From Streptomyces sp. BK208 (GTDB lineage: Bacteria > Actinomycetota > Actinomycetes > Streptomycetales > Streptomycetaceae): 64,000 nt of DNA. The stretch's first letter is position 1, and each line of letters starts with the position of its first letter. Shown here piece after piece: positions 24,498 through 39,575 of the stretch. The notes under the pieces were generated by a model that saw nothing but the letters and a program-made list of their open reading frames with translations, was not told where the DNA came from and did no database searches. The DNA lies in NCBI RefSeq assembly GCF_004364245.1, contig NZ_SOAV01000001.1, positions 744,001 through 808,000 of the forward strand, in the 5' to 3' direction. Both the position numbers and the translations under genes were made by a program.

Positions 24498-26117
24498 TCA
24501 CAGCGGGTCGAGGCAGAGTTCGCGCTCCTCGGGGGCCGGTGCGATGCCGTGCGAGCGCAGCCGTTCCAGCTGGGTCCGCATGGCGTGCGCCCCCTCCTCG
24601 GGGTCCGTGAAGTCGCGGGGCGCCATGGCGAGCAGCTCCAGGCTCTTCTCGACGGCCAGGTTGGTCCTGCGGTCGTGCTGGGGCAGCAGCCAGTGCTGGT
24701 AGTTGTGCTGCCAGAACTTCAGCACCGCCCGGTCGTTGGCCCGCCGGACCTTGTCCAGGGTCTCGGTGAGCAGCTCACCCGCCCGGTCGCTGTCCATGCC
24801 GATGTGCGACCACGGCGAACCCGGGTCGTTCGGGTCCTCGGCCTCGATCCGGAACTTCTCCCGGTCCTGCCACATGGGCATGTTCTCGTCGGTGATGGTG
24901 AAGCGGGCCATCGAGAAGTGACCGACGTGCTCCCGCATCAGGAAGTCCTGCGTGTCCTGGAACATCTCCGGTGTCTCACCCGGATATCCGACGATGAACA
25001 GGCCGTAGGTGTTGATCTCGCTGCGGCTGAGCAACTCGTGGGCCGTGCGGTTCTGTTTGACCGTCACCCGCTTGCTCATGTTCCTCAGGGTCTGGTCGTT
25101 CATGGACTCGAAGCCCACGTGTATCTGGAAGCAGTGCGCGGCCTCCAGACCGGCCACCACCGCCTCGGTGTTCAGCGTGTTGGCCCGGCTGAACCCCTCC
25201 CACACCGGGATTCCGGAGCCCGGCAGTATCTTCAGCAGTTCACGGAACCGGGTCGGTGGAATGGTGAACGTCGAGTCCATCGCGTACATCATCTCGGCGC
25301 CGTTGTCCTCGGCGTAGCCGACCCAGTCGTCCCGGACCTTCTGCGCCGTCTTGTACCGCCATTTCGGCGAGGCCGCGGGGAAGGAACAGAACTTGCAGTC
25401 GAACGGGCAGCCCCGCATCGACTCGTACGGCACCACCGTCGCCCGTCCGGAGACCCGCGGCGAGGGGAAGGCGTCCAGGTCCACGTACTCCACCGGGTTG
25501 ATCCTGATCCGGTCCCCGTCCCGCCAGACGACGTTGGGGACCGCTTCCAGGTTCTTGCCGGCCGCCAGGGCGTCCAGCGTCATGGGCAGCGACAGCTCGC
25601 CGTCCCCGCGCACGACCGCGACGATCTCCGGGTGGTTGCGCAGCACCATCATGAACTTGAGGTTGGTGAACTGCCCGCCGGCCACGATGCCCACGCCGGG
25701 CAGGTTCTCCCGTACCCAGTCGACCGCGCGCCGCAGGATCGGCTCGTTCCATATGTACGTCGTGGACAGCAGCACCATGTCGAAGTCCCCGGCCGGAAGC
25801 CGGGTCCGCCCGGTCCACACGTCCGCCAGGTCGACCCGGGCGAAGTCGTAGGCACCGGTCTCCAGGATCGAGTGGAGCGTGACCGTGGTCAGATGCGGTC
25901 CCGCCGCCGCCCTGGGGCGCAGCAGACCGCGGGAACGGCCCGCCCATTCGAAGCCCAGCCGGTCGAGCCTCAGTCCCTCGTGTCCGGCGCGGCGGAGCAT
26001 TTCCCGGCCGAGCTCGCTCGGGTTGTCCCCGAACAGCGTTCCGGCCATGTACGGGGAGTTGAAATGCGTCGGGCCGAGTTCTCCGGGACCGAGCCCGCTC
26101 AGAAGCAAGAAACGCAT
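24498..26117 (-). CDS. B12-type (class B) radical SAM protein, probable thiazoline C-methylase
   Basis: 539 residues. The N-terminal 200 form a cobalamin-binding-like Rossmann domain (FDMVLLSTTYIWNEPI, GVGIVAGGQFTNLKF, VVRGDGE). The radical SAM motif is RGCPFDCKFCSF with Cys237, Cys241 and Cys244 (CxxxCxxC) for the 4Fe-4S cluster; a TIM-barrel and a C-terminal extension follow. Class B enzymes commonly methylate unactivated carbons. In S. venezuelae a protein of this type is reported to methylate the thiazoline of thiazostatin to give watasemycin, and the gene context here is the same type. The gene lies downstream of the cupin with a 118-bp gap and 170 bp before the ABC operon. A true B12 ligand is not evident, since no DxHxxG motif is visible. 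Confidence 0.85.
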   Translation of the reverse strand: MRFLLLSGLGPGELGPTHFNSPYMAGTLFGDNPSELGREMLRRAGHEGLRLDRLGFEWAGRSRGLLRPRAAAGPHLTTVTLHSILETGAYDFARVDLADVWTGRTRLPAGDFDMVLLSTTYIWNEPILRRAVDWVRENLPGVGIVAGGQFTNLKFMMVLRNHPEIVAVVRGDGELSLPMTLDALAAGKNLEAVPNVVWRDGDRIRINPVEYVDLDAFPSPRVSGRATVVPYESMRGCPFDCKFCSFPAASPKWRYKTAQKVRDDWVGYAEDNGAEMMYAMDSTFTIPPTRFRELLKILPGSGIPVWEGFSRANTLNTEAVVAGLEAAHCFQIHVGFESMNDQTLRNMSKRVTVKQNRTAHELLSRSEINTYGLFIVGYPGETPEMFQDTQDFLMREHVGHFSMARFTITDENMPMWQDREKFRIEAEDPNDPGSPWSHIGMDSDRAGELLTETLDKVRRANDRAVLKFWQHNYQHWLLPQHDRRTNLAVEKSLELLAMAPRDFTDPEEGAHAMRTQLERLRSHGIAPAPEERELCLDPL

Positions 26118-26235
26118 GAAGAGCCCATTCCTGTCAGGACATCGGATACGGAAACGGATACCGGCGTCGCCGGGATCCGCCCGCCGTGGACGAGCGTGTC
26201 AGACCGTTCTGCAGGAATTCTGGCCGTCGCGCCGT

Positions 26236-26625
26236 TCACCGGCCCGGGCGCTGTTCCACCACGGTTCCCTCGGCCCGCAGCACCACCACCATCTCGGTGG
26301 GCTCCTCCAGCTCCACCCGGTGCCAGGCGTCCGAGGGGACGACGAAGGCACCACCCGGCCCGATCCTCCCGCGCAACTCGCCGTCGGCGTCCTGCTCCCC
26401 GCCGGTGCGGTAGTAGATGCGCAGGGCGCCGGACAGCACGCACATCACCTCGTCACCGTCGGGGTGCCGCATCCAGTTCGCCGCGGACTTCAGGTCCGCG
26501 GTCTTCTCGGCGCGCATGGCCACGGCGGTCCAGCCGTCGAGATCGGGGCGCATGGAGAACTCCTCGGTGCCGACGGTGCCGTCGTGGCGGAGCCGGAACA
26601 TGGAGGAGAACAGGTCGACGGACAT
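26236..26625 (-). CDS. Small cupin-domain protein
   Basis: 129 residues from the ATG at 26625 with GAGAGGA upstream. A single cupin barrel can be traced: MRHPDGDEVMCVLSGALRIYY (motif 1, with H and E metal-ligand candidates) and GPGGAFVVPSDAWHRVELEEPTEMVVV (motif 2 with His). Cupins of this size act as small-molecule sensors, isomerases or dioxygenases. It lies between the imine reductase and the radical SAM gene on the same strand, so co-transcription is likely. Its role in the pathway is not established from sequence; it is not part of the minimal pyochelin machinery known to me. Confidence 0.8.
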   Translation of the reverse strand: MSVDLFSSMFRLRHDGTVGTEEFSMRPDLDGWTAVAMRAEKTADLKSAANWMRHPDGDEVMCVLSGALRIYYRTGGEQDADGELRGRIGPGGAFVVPSDAWHRVELEEPTEMVVVLRAEGTVVEQRPGR

Positions 26626-26729
26626 GACGGATCCTCTCGCGGCGATGCGCAACGGCCCGGGCCGCCCGGGCTCGGCCGATCATGGCAGGCACGACTGGAC
26701 GGAATCTGGACCCGCGCGGGCCCGCCCCG

Positions 26730-27847
26730 TCACAGGACGCCCTCCTCCTCCGCCCGGCCCGGGTGCCGCGCGCCGGATGCCGCGGGCTCCTCCCGTTCCG
26801 TGACAGTGAGGCCGGGGGCGATCGACCGCAGCCGTTCCACGATCCGCCGGGGCGAGAGGACCCCGGCCGCCCGGTGCGTCCCCACGGGCACCCGCCCGTC
26901 GCACATCTCGGTGACCGCGAACGCTCCCACCTCGCCGGTAAGCGCGGACCCGTCGGCGCCGCGGACCAGCACGCCGCGCCGCACCGGAACCCCGTCGTCC
27001 CCGATGCCGTCCAGGCTGCCCCAGAGCGCGTGGTACGGCGTGCGTCCGGCCGCGTCCAGCGTGCTCGCCCGCACCAGTTCGGTGACCTGGACGTCCAGGT
27101 CCCGGTCGTCGCCGAGGCGCACGCGGTTGAGCGCCTCGTAGAGGAAGTCGCCGTCGAAGGCGTTGTACCAGCGCGCCTCCTCCAGCCCGAGCGCGCGGGC
27201 CCGTTCGGTCACTTCGGAGGTGAGGAAGGGGACCGCCCGCACCGGCCGGGGCAGGCCCGGGACGCGGAGGCCGTCGTCGGTGCGCAGCGCCCCGGTCACC
27301 ACCCGGCCGCGCCAGATCCCCATCGGCACACCGAAACCGCGCTCCAGACTCAGCAGGTAGTCGGCGGCGCCCGTACGGGTGAGGGTGCCGAGACCGGCGT
27401 AGCCGCCGGTGAACCGCAGCGGGCGGGACACGCGCTCGGCGAGCAGTCCGGGCAGCAGCCCGGACAGGCCGGGCACCAGTCCCGCGGACAGCACGGCGGT
27501 ACGGTCCCCGGCGGGTGCGGTGACCGCGCCGTCGTCCATCACGTCCACGTAGTCCGCCCCGGCCGCGAACGCCGCCTGCCGGACCCGGTCCAGCAGGTGG
27601 TAGGCGGGGCCGGCGCAGTTGAGCACCGCGCGGCAGTCGGCGGTGAACGCGGCCAGGCTCCGCCGGTCCCGGGCGTCCACCGCATGTGCCCGCGCGGCCG
27701 GCCCGAGCCGATCGGCGAGCCGCTGGGCTCGCTCCGCGTCACGGCCGCCCAGACGCAACCGGAACCGTCCCGCGGCGGCCAGCCGTCGGGCGGCGGCCGT
27801 GCCCACCGCGCCGTAGGCGCCGAGGATGCCGATCAGCGGCGCGGCCA

Positions 27848-27848
<1 letters not shown>
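26730..27848 (-). CDS. Thiazolinyl imine reductase, saccharopine-dehydrogenase type (PchK-like)
   Basis: 372 residues starting at the ATG that overlaps the NRPS-2 stop as ATGA. The N-terminus IGILGAYGAVGTAAARRL has the NAD(P)-binding Gly10, Gly13 and Gly16, and LRLGGRDAERAQRLADRLG follows. CRAVLNCAGPAYHLLDRVRQAA and ADYVDVMDDGAV are typical of saccharopine-dehydrogenase-fold reductases, not of the Gfo/Idh/MocA-type PchG/Irp3. Enantio-pyochelin clusters use such an alternative reductase (PchK), so NADPH reduction of the carrier-bound bis-thiazoline to a thiazolidine is the best inference. Coupling to NRPS-2 supports action on that protein's intermediate. Confidence 0.82.
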
Positions 27849-33415
<5,567 letters not shown>

Positions 33416-33981
33416 ACCGTTGCCCCCTCGTGCGCCCTGGGTTACGGAACTGATGTACGGTCACCGCCAGCCTCACACCCGGCACCTGGCGAGATTCTGG
33501 ATGCGGTCGATCCGTGGCCGTGGAGGGTGGAGCAGCGGCGTGCGGGGGCGGCGGGGCCGCGCCGCGGAGGCGGTCCGTCGGGCCGGCCCGGTCAGTCCGT
33601 CGCAGGGCGGCGCGAGAGGCGCAGAGTGGCGCACGGGCATGCCGTCGCTGAAGCCGGCGGGCACGGTGCGGCGACTTGGGGTGCACCCCCTTGCCGCAGC
33701 CCTGTGGGAGCGCATCGGCGATCGTCGCCGGTCTGCCGCGGGAGCGGGCGACGTCGAGGACGCGGTTCGGGAGGCCGATCGGTGAGGTGCCGTGGCTGCC
33801 GCCACCCAGCAGGTGGCCGCGGCGGCACGGCAGCCCCCGGGCGGGCCGCGGCCGGTCGGGCGGCGCGGTCCCGTCCGTCCGGTGCGACGGTCGGGGCCCG
33901 ACAGGACGCTGCCGACATGCCCGCCGGCCGTGCCGCGTCTAGCGTGGGCCGCGCAGCCGCCGCCGCGGAGAGGAACCTTCC
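33416..33981. promoter_or_regulatory. Intergenic region between NRPS-2 and an SDR gene
   Basis: About 565 bases separate the divergent NRPS-2 and SDR starts. It must hold the promoter of the NRPS-2 operon and that of the SDR, but no hexamer pair stands out and the TACGCGTA core is absent. A weak inverted repeat around 33680-33690 (GGGGTGCACCCC) is a 12-bp palindrome. I see no credible gene; apparent ORFs here have no ribosome site or family signal. Confidence 0.4.
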
Positions 33982-34905
33982 ATGCCGGTCGCCCGAAGGC
34001 CGCTGAACGGTCGTGTCGCCGTCGTCACCGGGGCCGCACGCGGTCTCGGTGCTGCCCTGGCCCGGGAGCTGGCCGACCGGGGCGCCCGGGTGGCGCTGCT
34101 GGGCCGGGTGGAGCGAACGCTGGCCGTGGTCAGGGACTCGCTGCCTACGGGGTCTGCCGCGTGCTGGGAGGCCGACGTCACCGACGATCACGGCATGGGC
34201 CGGGTCGGTGCCGAGATCCGTGCCCGGCTCGGACCTCCTTCGGTGGTGATCGCGAACGCCGGGGTGGCGGAGGGCGGGCCGTTCGCCGAGTCGGATCCCG
34301 AGGTCTGGCGCCGGGTCGTCGAGGTGAATCTCGTCGGCAGCGCGATCACCGCGCGCTCGTTCCTGCCCGACCTGTTCGACACGCACGGCTACTTCCTTCA
34401 GGTGGCGTCACTCGCGTCCATCGGGGCGGCACCGATGATGAGCGCCTACTGCGCGTCGAAAGCGGGTGTGGAGTCCTTCGCCCACGCGCTGCGCGCCGAG
34501 GTCGCTCACCGGGGTGTGGGGGTGGGGCTCGCCTACATCAACTGGACGGACACCGACATGGTGCGTGACGCCGACGAGCACGCGGTACTGCGGGAGCTAC
34601 GCGGACACATGCCGCCTCCGGCACGCCGGGTGTTCCCGGTCCCGTACGTGGCGGGCCGGCTGGTCACCGCCGTGGAGCGCCGTCGTCCGTCCGTGTACGT
34701 GCCTCGCTGGCTGCGCTCCGCCCAGCTCGTGCGCGCCGCGATGCCTCCCGTGGTCACCTGGCTCTCGAGGCGCGAACTGCCGCGGCTGGCGGCAGCGGAG
34801 CCCTTCTCGGCGACGGGACTGCTCGGCGTCGGCGGCCGGGCCGGCCAGGAATCCGACCCCGACCGTCCGCCCCGACGAGCCGGTCCCGACGGACCCCCCC
34901 GTTGA
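33982..34905 (+). CDS. Short-chain dehydrogenase/reductase (SDR)
   Basis: 307 residues with GGAGAGGAA upstream of the ATG. Classical SDR motifs: VVTGAARGLGAALAREL (cofactor Gly motif), DVTDD, VIANAGVAEGG (NAG), a Ser in LQVASLAS, and the catalytic YCASK. The C-terminal extension of about 60 residues (VTWLSRREL and onward) is longer than in minimal SDRs and ends in a basic, Pro-rich tail. The substrate is unknown. It stands between the NRPS cluster and the carotenoid locus, with large gaps on both sides, so membership of either is unproven. Confidence 0.88.
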   Translation: MPVARRPLNGRVAVVTGAARGLGAALARELADRGARVALLGRVERTLAVVRDSLPTGSAACWEADVTDDHGMGRVGAEIRARLGPPSVVIANAGVAEGGPFAESDPEVWRRVVEVNLVGSAITARSFLPDLFDTHGYFLQVASLASIGAAPMMSAYCASKAGVESFAHALRAEVAHRGVGVGLAYINWTDTDMVRDADEHAVLRELRGHMPPPARRVFPVPYVAGRLVTAVERRRPSVYVPRWLRSAQLVRAAMPPVVTWLSRRELPRLAAAEPFSATGLLGVGGRAGQESDPDRPPRRAGPDGPPR

Positions 34906-35213
34906 GCCACCGGTGCCGGGGCGACCGGGCAGCCGTCGTGGGCATGTGGGCACCGGAGCCGATTCCCGGTCTCGGCGGCGGCCGCCGCGTCGTTACGGGC
35001 GCATGGGCGTCGTGGGGCCCATGATCGGTCGACAGACGCGGCAGCCGACGGCCGGCCGCCCGACCGAGACCCGGTCCGCCGGCCGGCGGACGGGCGCCGG
35101 GCACCTCCCGGAGCTCTTCGGGCACCTCGGCCGCCCGCATCCGCTCATCCGACTCACCCACGGGCTCGTGCGCTCCCCGCACGCCCGCGGCCGCGCCTGA
35201 GGAGGCACCCGTC
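34906..35213. other. Intergenic gap before the photolyase-like gene
   Basis: 308 bases with no credible coding signal. It presumably carries the promoter for the photolyase-crt operon. I see no clear hexamers or inverted repeat; the start of the next gene is set by TGAGGAGG at 35198-35205. Confidence 0.35.
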
Positions 35214-36710
35214 GTGCACTGGCTCTTCGGCGACCAGCTCGGCCCCCACTTCCTCACCCCGGGCGAAGAGGGACCCGGGCACGACACCCCCGTGCTCATG
35301 ATCGAGGCGCGCTCCGTCTTCCGGCGGCGCCGCTTCCACCGCGCCAAGGCGCATCTCGTGCTGTCCGCGATGCGCCACCGCGCGGCCGAACTCGGCGACC
35401 GCGTCACGTACGTACGGGCGGACACCTACCGGGAGGGACTGGAGCGAGCGACGCGGGGGCGTCCGGTCGGCGTCCACCATCCGACCTCGCGCCCGGCGCT
35501 GCGCCTGGTGCGTTCCCTCGAGCAGGTCACCGTGGGCCCGGCGCGCGGGTTCCTGGTGCCCATGGACGACTTCGCCGCGTGGGCCGACGGGCACGGCGGC
35601 AAGCGCCTGCGGCAGGAGGACTTCTACCGCTGGGTCCGCCGCGGCCACGACCTGCTCATGGACGGCGGGCAGCCCGCCTCGGGCCGGTGGAACCTCGACC
35701 ACGACAACCGGGAGCCGCCCCCTCGCGGCGCCGACGCCCTGCGGATCGGCCGTCCTTACCGGCCCCGTGAGGACGGCATCGACGACGAGGTCCGTCACGA
35801 CCTCGACCGGTGGGAGCGCGACGGGGACGTCTCCTTCGTCGGGCGGGACGGGCCGCGCCTGTTCCCCGCCACCCGGGACGAGGCACGAAGGGCACTGCGG
35901 CGCTTCGTGGAGCACCGGCTGGTCACCTTCGGACCGTACGAGGACGCCATGCTCGCCGCCGACCCCGTGATGAGCCACAGCCTGCTCTCCTCGTCCCTGA
36001 ACCTCGGTCTGCTCGACCCCGCCGAGTGCGTCGAGCGGGCCGAGCGGGCGTGGCGGGAGGGCCGGGCGCCGCTGAACAGCGTGGAGGGCTTCGTGCGCCA
36101 GGTCGCGGGCTGGCGCGAGTACGTCTGGCAGCTGTACTGGTACTTCGGCGAGGACTACCGGCGCTCCAACGGGCTCCGGCACACCGCGCCGCTGCCCGGC
36201 TGGTGGAACGACCTGGACGCGGACGCCGTCCGGGCGAACTGCCTGCGTACCGTCCTCGCGCAGGTGCGCGACACGGGCTGGACGCACCACATCCCCCGGC
36301 TGATGGTCCTCGGCAGTCACGCGCTCCAACGCGGCTGGGACCCCGCCGCCGTCACGGACTGGTTCCACCGCTGCTTCGTGGACGGCTACGACTGGGTGAT
36401 GCTCCCCAACGTGGTCGGCATGTCCCAGTACGCCGACGGCGGCCGGATGACCACCAAGCCGTACACGTCGGGCGGCGCCTACGTGAACCGCATGAGCGAC
36501 TTCTGCGGCCCGTGCGTCCACCGGCCCGGCGACCGCACCGGCGAGCACGCGTGCCCCTACACCGCCGGGTACTGGGCCTTCCTCGACCGTCACCGGGACC
36601 GGCTCGCCGGCAACCACCGCGTCGCCAGGGCGGTACGGCAGCTGGACCGGCTCACCGATCTCGCGGACGTACGCGCACAGGAGCGCGCCCGGGGTGACGC
36701 CCCGCCATGA
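35214..36710 (+). CDS. Iron-sulfur (6-4) photolyase / FeS-BCP-type cryptochrome
   Basis: 498 residues from GTG with GAGGAGG upstream. The start MHWLFGDQLGPHF matches the Rossmann antenna domain of the photolyase-related FeS-BCP family (PhrB/CryPro), as does RWNLDHDNREPPP. The C-terminal half holds the FAD domain (GWREYVWQLYWYFGEDYRRSN, THHIPRLMVLGSHAL, DGYDWVMLPNVVGMSQYADGG). Four cysteines, Cys343, Cys431, Cys434 and Cys447, are spaced 88-3-13 residues, the spacing I recall for the 4Fe-4S ligands of Agrobacterium PhrB. The protein should repair (6-4) photoproducts or sense blue light in the cytoplasm. Placement directly upstream of crtE suggests co-control by light. Confidence 0.9.
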   Translation: MHWLFGDQLGPHFLTPGEEGPGHDTPVLMIEARSVFRRRRFHRAKAHLVLSAMRHRAAELGDRVTYVRADTYREGLERATRGRPVGVHHPTSRPALRLVRSLEQVTVGPARGFLVPMDDFAAWADGHGGKRLRQEDFYRWVRRGHDLLMDGGQPASGRWNLDHDNREPPPRGADALRIGRPYRPREDGIDDEVRHDLDRWERDGDVSFVGRDGPRLFPATRDEARRALRRFVEHRLVTFGPYEDAMLAADPVMSHSLLSSSLNLGLLDPAECVERAERAWREGRAPLNSVEGFVRQVAGWREYVWQLYWYFGEDYRRSNGLRHTAPLPGWWNDLDADAVRANCLRTVLAQVRDTGWTHHIPRLMVLGSHALQRGWDPAAVTDWFHRCFVDGYDWVMLPNVVGMSQYADGGRMTTKPYTSGGAYVNRMSDFCGPCVHRPGDRTGEHACPYTAGYWAFLDRHRDRLAGNHRVARAVRQLDRLTDLADVRAQERARGDAPP

Positions 36711-36759
36711 GCCCGGTGGCGTCCGGCCGCCGAGGCGGCCGTGGCCCCAACGGTGCGGG

Positions 36760-36806
36760 TCCGGACGGGGATCTCGCATCCGATCCGGACGGGAACCTTG
36801 CATCCG
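36760..36806 (+). repeat. Direct 23-bp repeat with ECF-type GGAAC box upstream of crtE
   Basis: Two copies (36760-36782 and 36784-36806, 20 of 23 identical, 24-bp period) lie 62-108 bp before the crtE start. The second copy contains GGAAC, the usual -35 core of ECF sigma promoters. The site could be where the locus sigma factor LitS acts, but the -10 element is not certain. Confidence 0.5.
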
Positions 36807-36867
36807 TGGCGGGGCGCCCGGCGGAAGCACTGCCGTGCGGACGACCAAGAGTGAGAAGGGGTTGTGC

Positions 36868-38010
36868 ATGCCTGGACTGCCGCCGATGGTGGCCCCACCG
36901 GCCGATCTCGTCGACGACCCTGTCACCGCGACCGGCGCGGCGAGCGCCGTGGACGTCGTCCTCGCGCGGGTTCTCGACGAACGACTGCGTGACGCCCGTG
37001 CCGTGGACCCGGTCTTCGCCCGGGAACTGGCCGGCCGCCTCGCCGCGCTCGCCGAGCGGGGAGGCAAACGCCTGCGCACCGCGTTCGCCCTCTGCGGCTG
37101 GCGCGCCGCGGGTGGCTCGGGAGACGCGACAGCCGTCCTGCGCACGGGAGCCGCCCTCGAACTGCTCCAGGCCTGCGCCCTCGTGCACGACGACGTGATG
37201 GACGGCTCGGTGCAGCGCCGCGGCGCACCGGCGCTGCACGTCGAACTCGCCCGGGGACACTGGGCCGCGGCCATGCACGGCTGTGCGGAGTCCTTCGGCA
37301 CGTCGGCCGCGGTCCTCGCCGGTGACTTGGCTCTGGCCTGGGCGGACGACCTGCTGACCGAGACGGCGCTGGGTACGCCGCACGGCCGGCGCCTGCACGA
37401 GGAGTGGCGGGCGACGCGCACCGAGATGGTCGCCGGGCAGTACCGCGATCTGCACGCGCAGGCCACCCGGTCCTCGGGCGTCGACGAGGCCTTGAGCATC
37501 GCCACCCTGAAGAGCGCGCTGTACACCGTCGCCCGGCCCCTCGCGCTGGGAGCGTCGCTCGCCGGAGCCGACGAGCGGGTCCTGGAGGCGCTGCGGGAGG
37601 CCGGCCGGTGCGCCGGGCTGGCCTTCCAACTGCGCGACGACCTCCTGGGTGCCTTCGGCGACCCCGCTCGGACCGGCAAGCCGGCCGACGACGACCTGCG
37701 CTCACGCAAGCTCACCTACCTCCTCGCCGTCGCCGTCCGGCTCGCCGACACCGCCGGTGACCGCCACGCCGCCGCGGTGCTCGCCCCGGACGCGGACTCG
37801 GCGTCCGAGAAGGCGGTGCGGCGGATGCGGGCCGCGCTGCGGCGCACCGGCGCCCGGGACCTGGTGGAGTCGAAGATCGGGGAGCTGACGGACCTGAGCC
37901 GTACGCACTTCGAGCGCGCCGGTGCACCCCTCGCCGTGCGGCACGAGTTCGCGGCGCTGGTCGGCCGCGCGACAGGTGTGGCCCGGCACGGCGGGGAGGG
38001 GGCCGCGTGA
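36868..38010 (+). CDS. crtE: Geranylgeranyl diphosphate synthase
   Basis: 380 residues from the ATG at 36868 (GAGAAGGGG upstream). It is a trans-prenyltransferase: GGKRLRTAFALCG near residue 65, first Asp-rich motif LVHDDVMDGS (DDxxD) with the following QRRGAPALH, GDLALAWADDLL, MVAGQYRDL, KSALYTVARPL and the second Asp-rich region FQLRDDLLGAFGD. It condenses IPP with allylic diphosphates to C20 GGPP for phytoene synthesis. The stop overlaps the crtI start as GTGA. The window from 36711 to 36867 carries the direct repeat described separately. Confidence 0.93.
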   Translation: MPGLPPMVAPPADLVDDPVTATGAASAVDVVLARVLDERLRDARAVDPVFARELAGRLAALAERGGKRLRTAFALCGWRAAGGSGDATAVLRTGAALELLQACALVHDDVMDGSVQRRGAPALHVELARGHWAAAMHGCAESFGTSAAVLAGDLALAWADDLLTETALGTPHGRRLHEEWRATRTEMVAGQYRDLHAQATRSSGVDEALSIATLKSALYTVARPLALGASLAGADERVLEALREAGRCAGLAFQLRDDLLGAFGDPARTGKPADDDLRSRKLTYLLAVAVRLADTAGDRHAAAVLAPDADSASEKAVRRMRAALRRTGARDLVESKIGELTDLSRTHFERAGAPLAVRHEFAALVGRATGVARHGGEGAA

Positions 38011-39575
38011 AGAGGGTGCCGGGACGGACCGATCATGTCGTCGTGGTGGGTGCCGGGCTGTCCGGGCTGGCCTGTGCCCTGCACCTGCTGGGCGCGGGCC
38101 GCCGCGTCACCGTCGTCGAACGGGACGCCGGTCCCGGCGGCCGGGCAGGCCGGGTGCGGCTGGGCGGCTACGAGCTGGACACCGGGCCCACCGTGCTGAC
38201 CATGCCGCACCTGGCCGACGAGGCTTTCGCCGCGGTCGGGGACAGCCTCCACCGCCGTGTCGAGCTGACGGCCCTGGACCCGGCCTACCGGGCCTGCTTC
38301 GCGGACGGTTCCTCGCTCGACGTGCACACCGACGGTGACGCGATGGAGGCGGAGGTGCGCCGCTTCGCCGGACCGGTGCAGGCGGCCGGCTACCGGGACC
38401 TGCGGCTGTGGCTGGAGCGTCTGTACCGGGTGCAGATGCGCCGTTTCATCGACACGAACTTCGACTCGCCCCTCCAGCTGCTGCATCCGGACCTGGCCCG
38501 GCTGGCGGCGCTGGGCGGTTTCGGGCGGCTGGACGGCCGTATCGGCCGCTTCCTGTCCGACGAACGCCTGCGCCGCGTCTTCTCCTTCCAGGCGCTGTAC
38601 GCCGGGGTGGCCCCGGCCCGCGCGCTCGCGGCGTACGCGGTGATCGCGTACATGGACACCGTGGCCGGCGTCTGGTTCCCGAAGGGCGGCATGCACGCCC
38701 TGCCCCGCGCCATGGCCGACGCGGCGGCGGACGCCGGTGCCGAACTGCGCTGGGACGCCGAGGTGAGCACGCTGGAACGTTCGGCGGGCCGGGTGCGGGC
38801 GGTGCGGCTGTCCTCCGGCGAGCGCATCCCCTGCGACGCGGTGGTGCTCACGTGCGAGCTGCCCGCCGCCTACGGACTGCTGGGCCGGTCCCCCCGGCGG
38901 CCGGCCCGGCTGCGTCACTCGCCGTCCGCCGTGATCCTGCACGCGGGCACCGACCGTACCTGGCCGCACCTCGCCCACCACACCGTCTCCTTCGGTGCCG
39001 CGTGGGAGCGGACCTTCGACGAGCTGACCCGCACCGGCGAGCTGATGAGCGACCCCTCCCTCCTGATCACCCGTCCCACCACGCACGATCCCGCCCTGGC
39101 ACCCCCGGGACGCCACCTCCACTACGTCCTCGCCCCGTGCCCCAACACCGCCGTCGGGCCCGGTGCCACCACGTGGCGGGAGCTGGGCCCGCGCTACCGC
39201 GACCGCCTGGTCGGCGAGCTGGAGCGGCGGGGCCTGGACGGCTTCGCCGACAGTGTCCGGGAGGAGCTGCTGGTGACGCCGCTCGACTGGGCGAGGCAGG
39301 GGCACGCGGCCGGCAGCCCCTTCTCGGTCTCCCACACCTTCGCCCAGACCGGACCGTTCCGCCCGCGCAACCTCGTGCGAGGGCTGGACAACGTGGTGCT
39401 CGCCGGGTGCGGGACCACTCCGGGTGTCGGTGTCCCGACCGTCCTCATCAGCGGCAAGCTGGCCGCCGCGCGCGTCACCGGCGCCGTCGGCCCCGGGCTC
39501 GGACGGCGTCACTTCACGGCGGTGCCCGGCACCTCTTCCCTCCCGGCCCCGGCGGGTGCCGATGACCCGTCGTGA
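38007..39575 (+). CDS. crtI: Phytoene desaturase
   Basis: 522 residues, GTG start inside the crtE stop (GTGA). It has the FAD fold [24 protein letters not shown] read as [17 protein letters not shown] then [15 protein letters not shown], followed by [14 protein letters not shown], which is typical of CrtI. The C-terminal CrtI signature is present as [23 protein letters not shown]. It inserts double bonds into phytoene to give lycopene at the membrane surface using FAD. Its end overlaps crtB by 14 bp. Confidence 0.94.
   Translation: MKRVPGRTDHVVVVGAGLSGLACALHLLGAGRRVTVVERDAGPGGRAGRVRLGGYELDTGPTVLTMPHLADEAFAAVGDSLHRRVELTALDPAYRACFADGSSLDVHTDGDAMEAEVRRFAGPVQAAGYRDLRLWLERLYRVQMRRFIDTNFDSPLQLLHPDLARLAALGGFGRLDGRIGRFLSDERLRRVFSFQALYAGVAPARALAAYAVIAYMDTVAGVWFPKGGMHALPRAMADAAADAGAELRWDAEVSTLERSAGRVRAVRLSSGERIPCDAVVLTCELPAAYGLLGRSPRRPARLRHSPSAVILHAGTDRTWPHLAHHTVSFGAAWERTFDELTRTGELMSDPSLLITRPTTHDPALAPPGRHLHYVLAPCPNTAVGPGATTWRELGPRYRDRLVGELERRGLDGFADSVREELLVTPLDWARQGHAAGSPFSVSHTFAQTGPFRPRNLVRGLDNVVLAGCGTTPGVGVPTVLISGKLAAARVTGAVGPGLGRRHFTAVPGTSSLPAPAGADDPS

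Noticed and set aside
33416..33981. Small + strand frame starting near 33384
   Set aside because: No ribosome site, Arg/Gly-rich shadow composition, and it starts inside NRPS-2.
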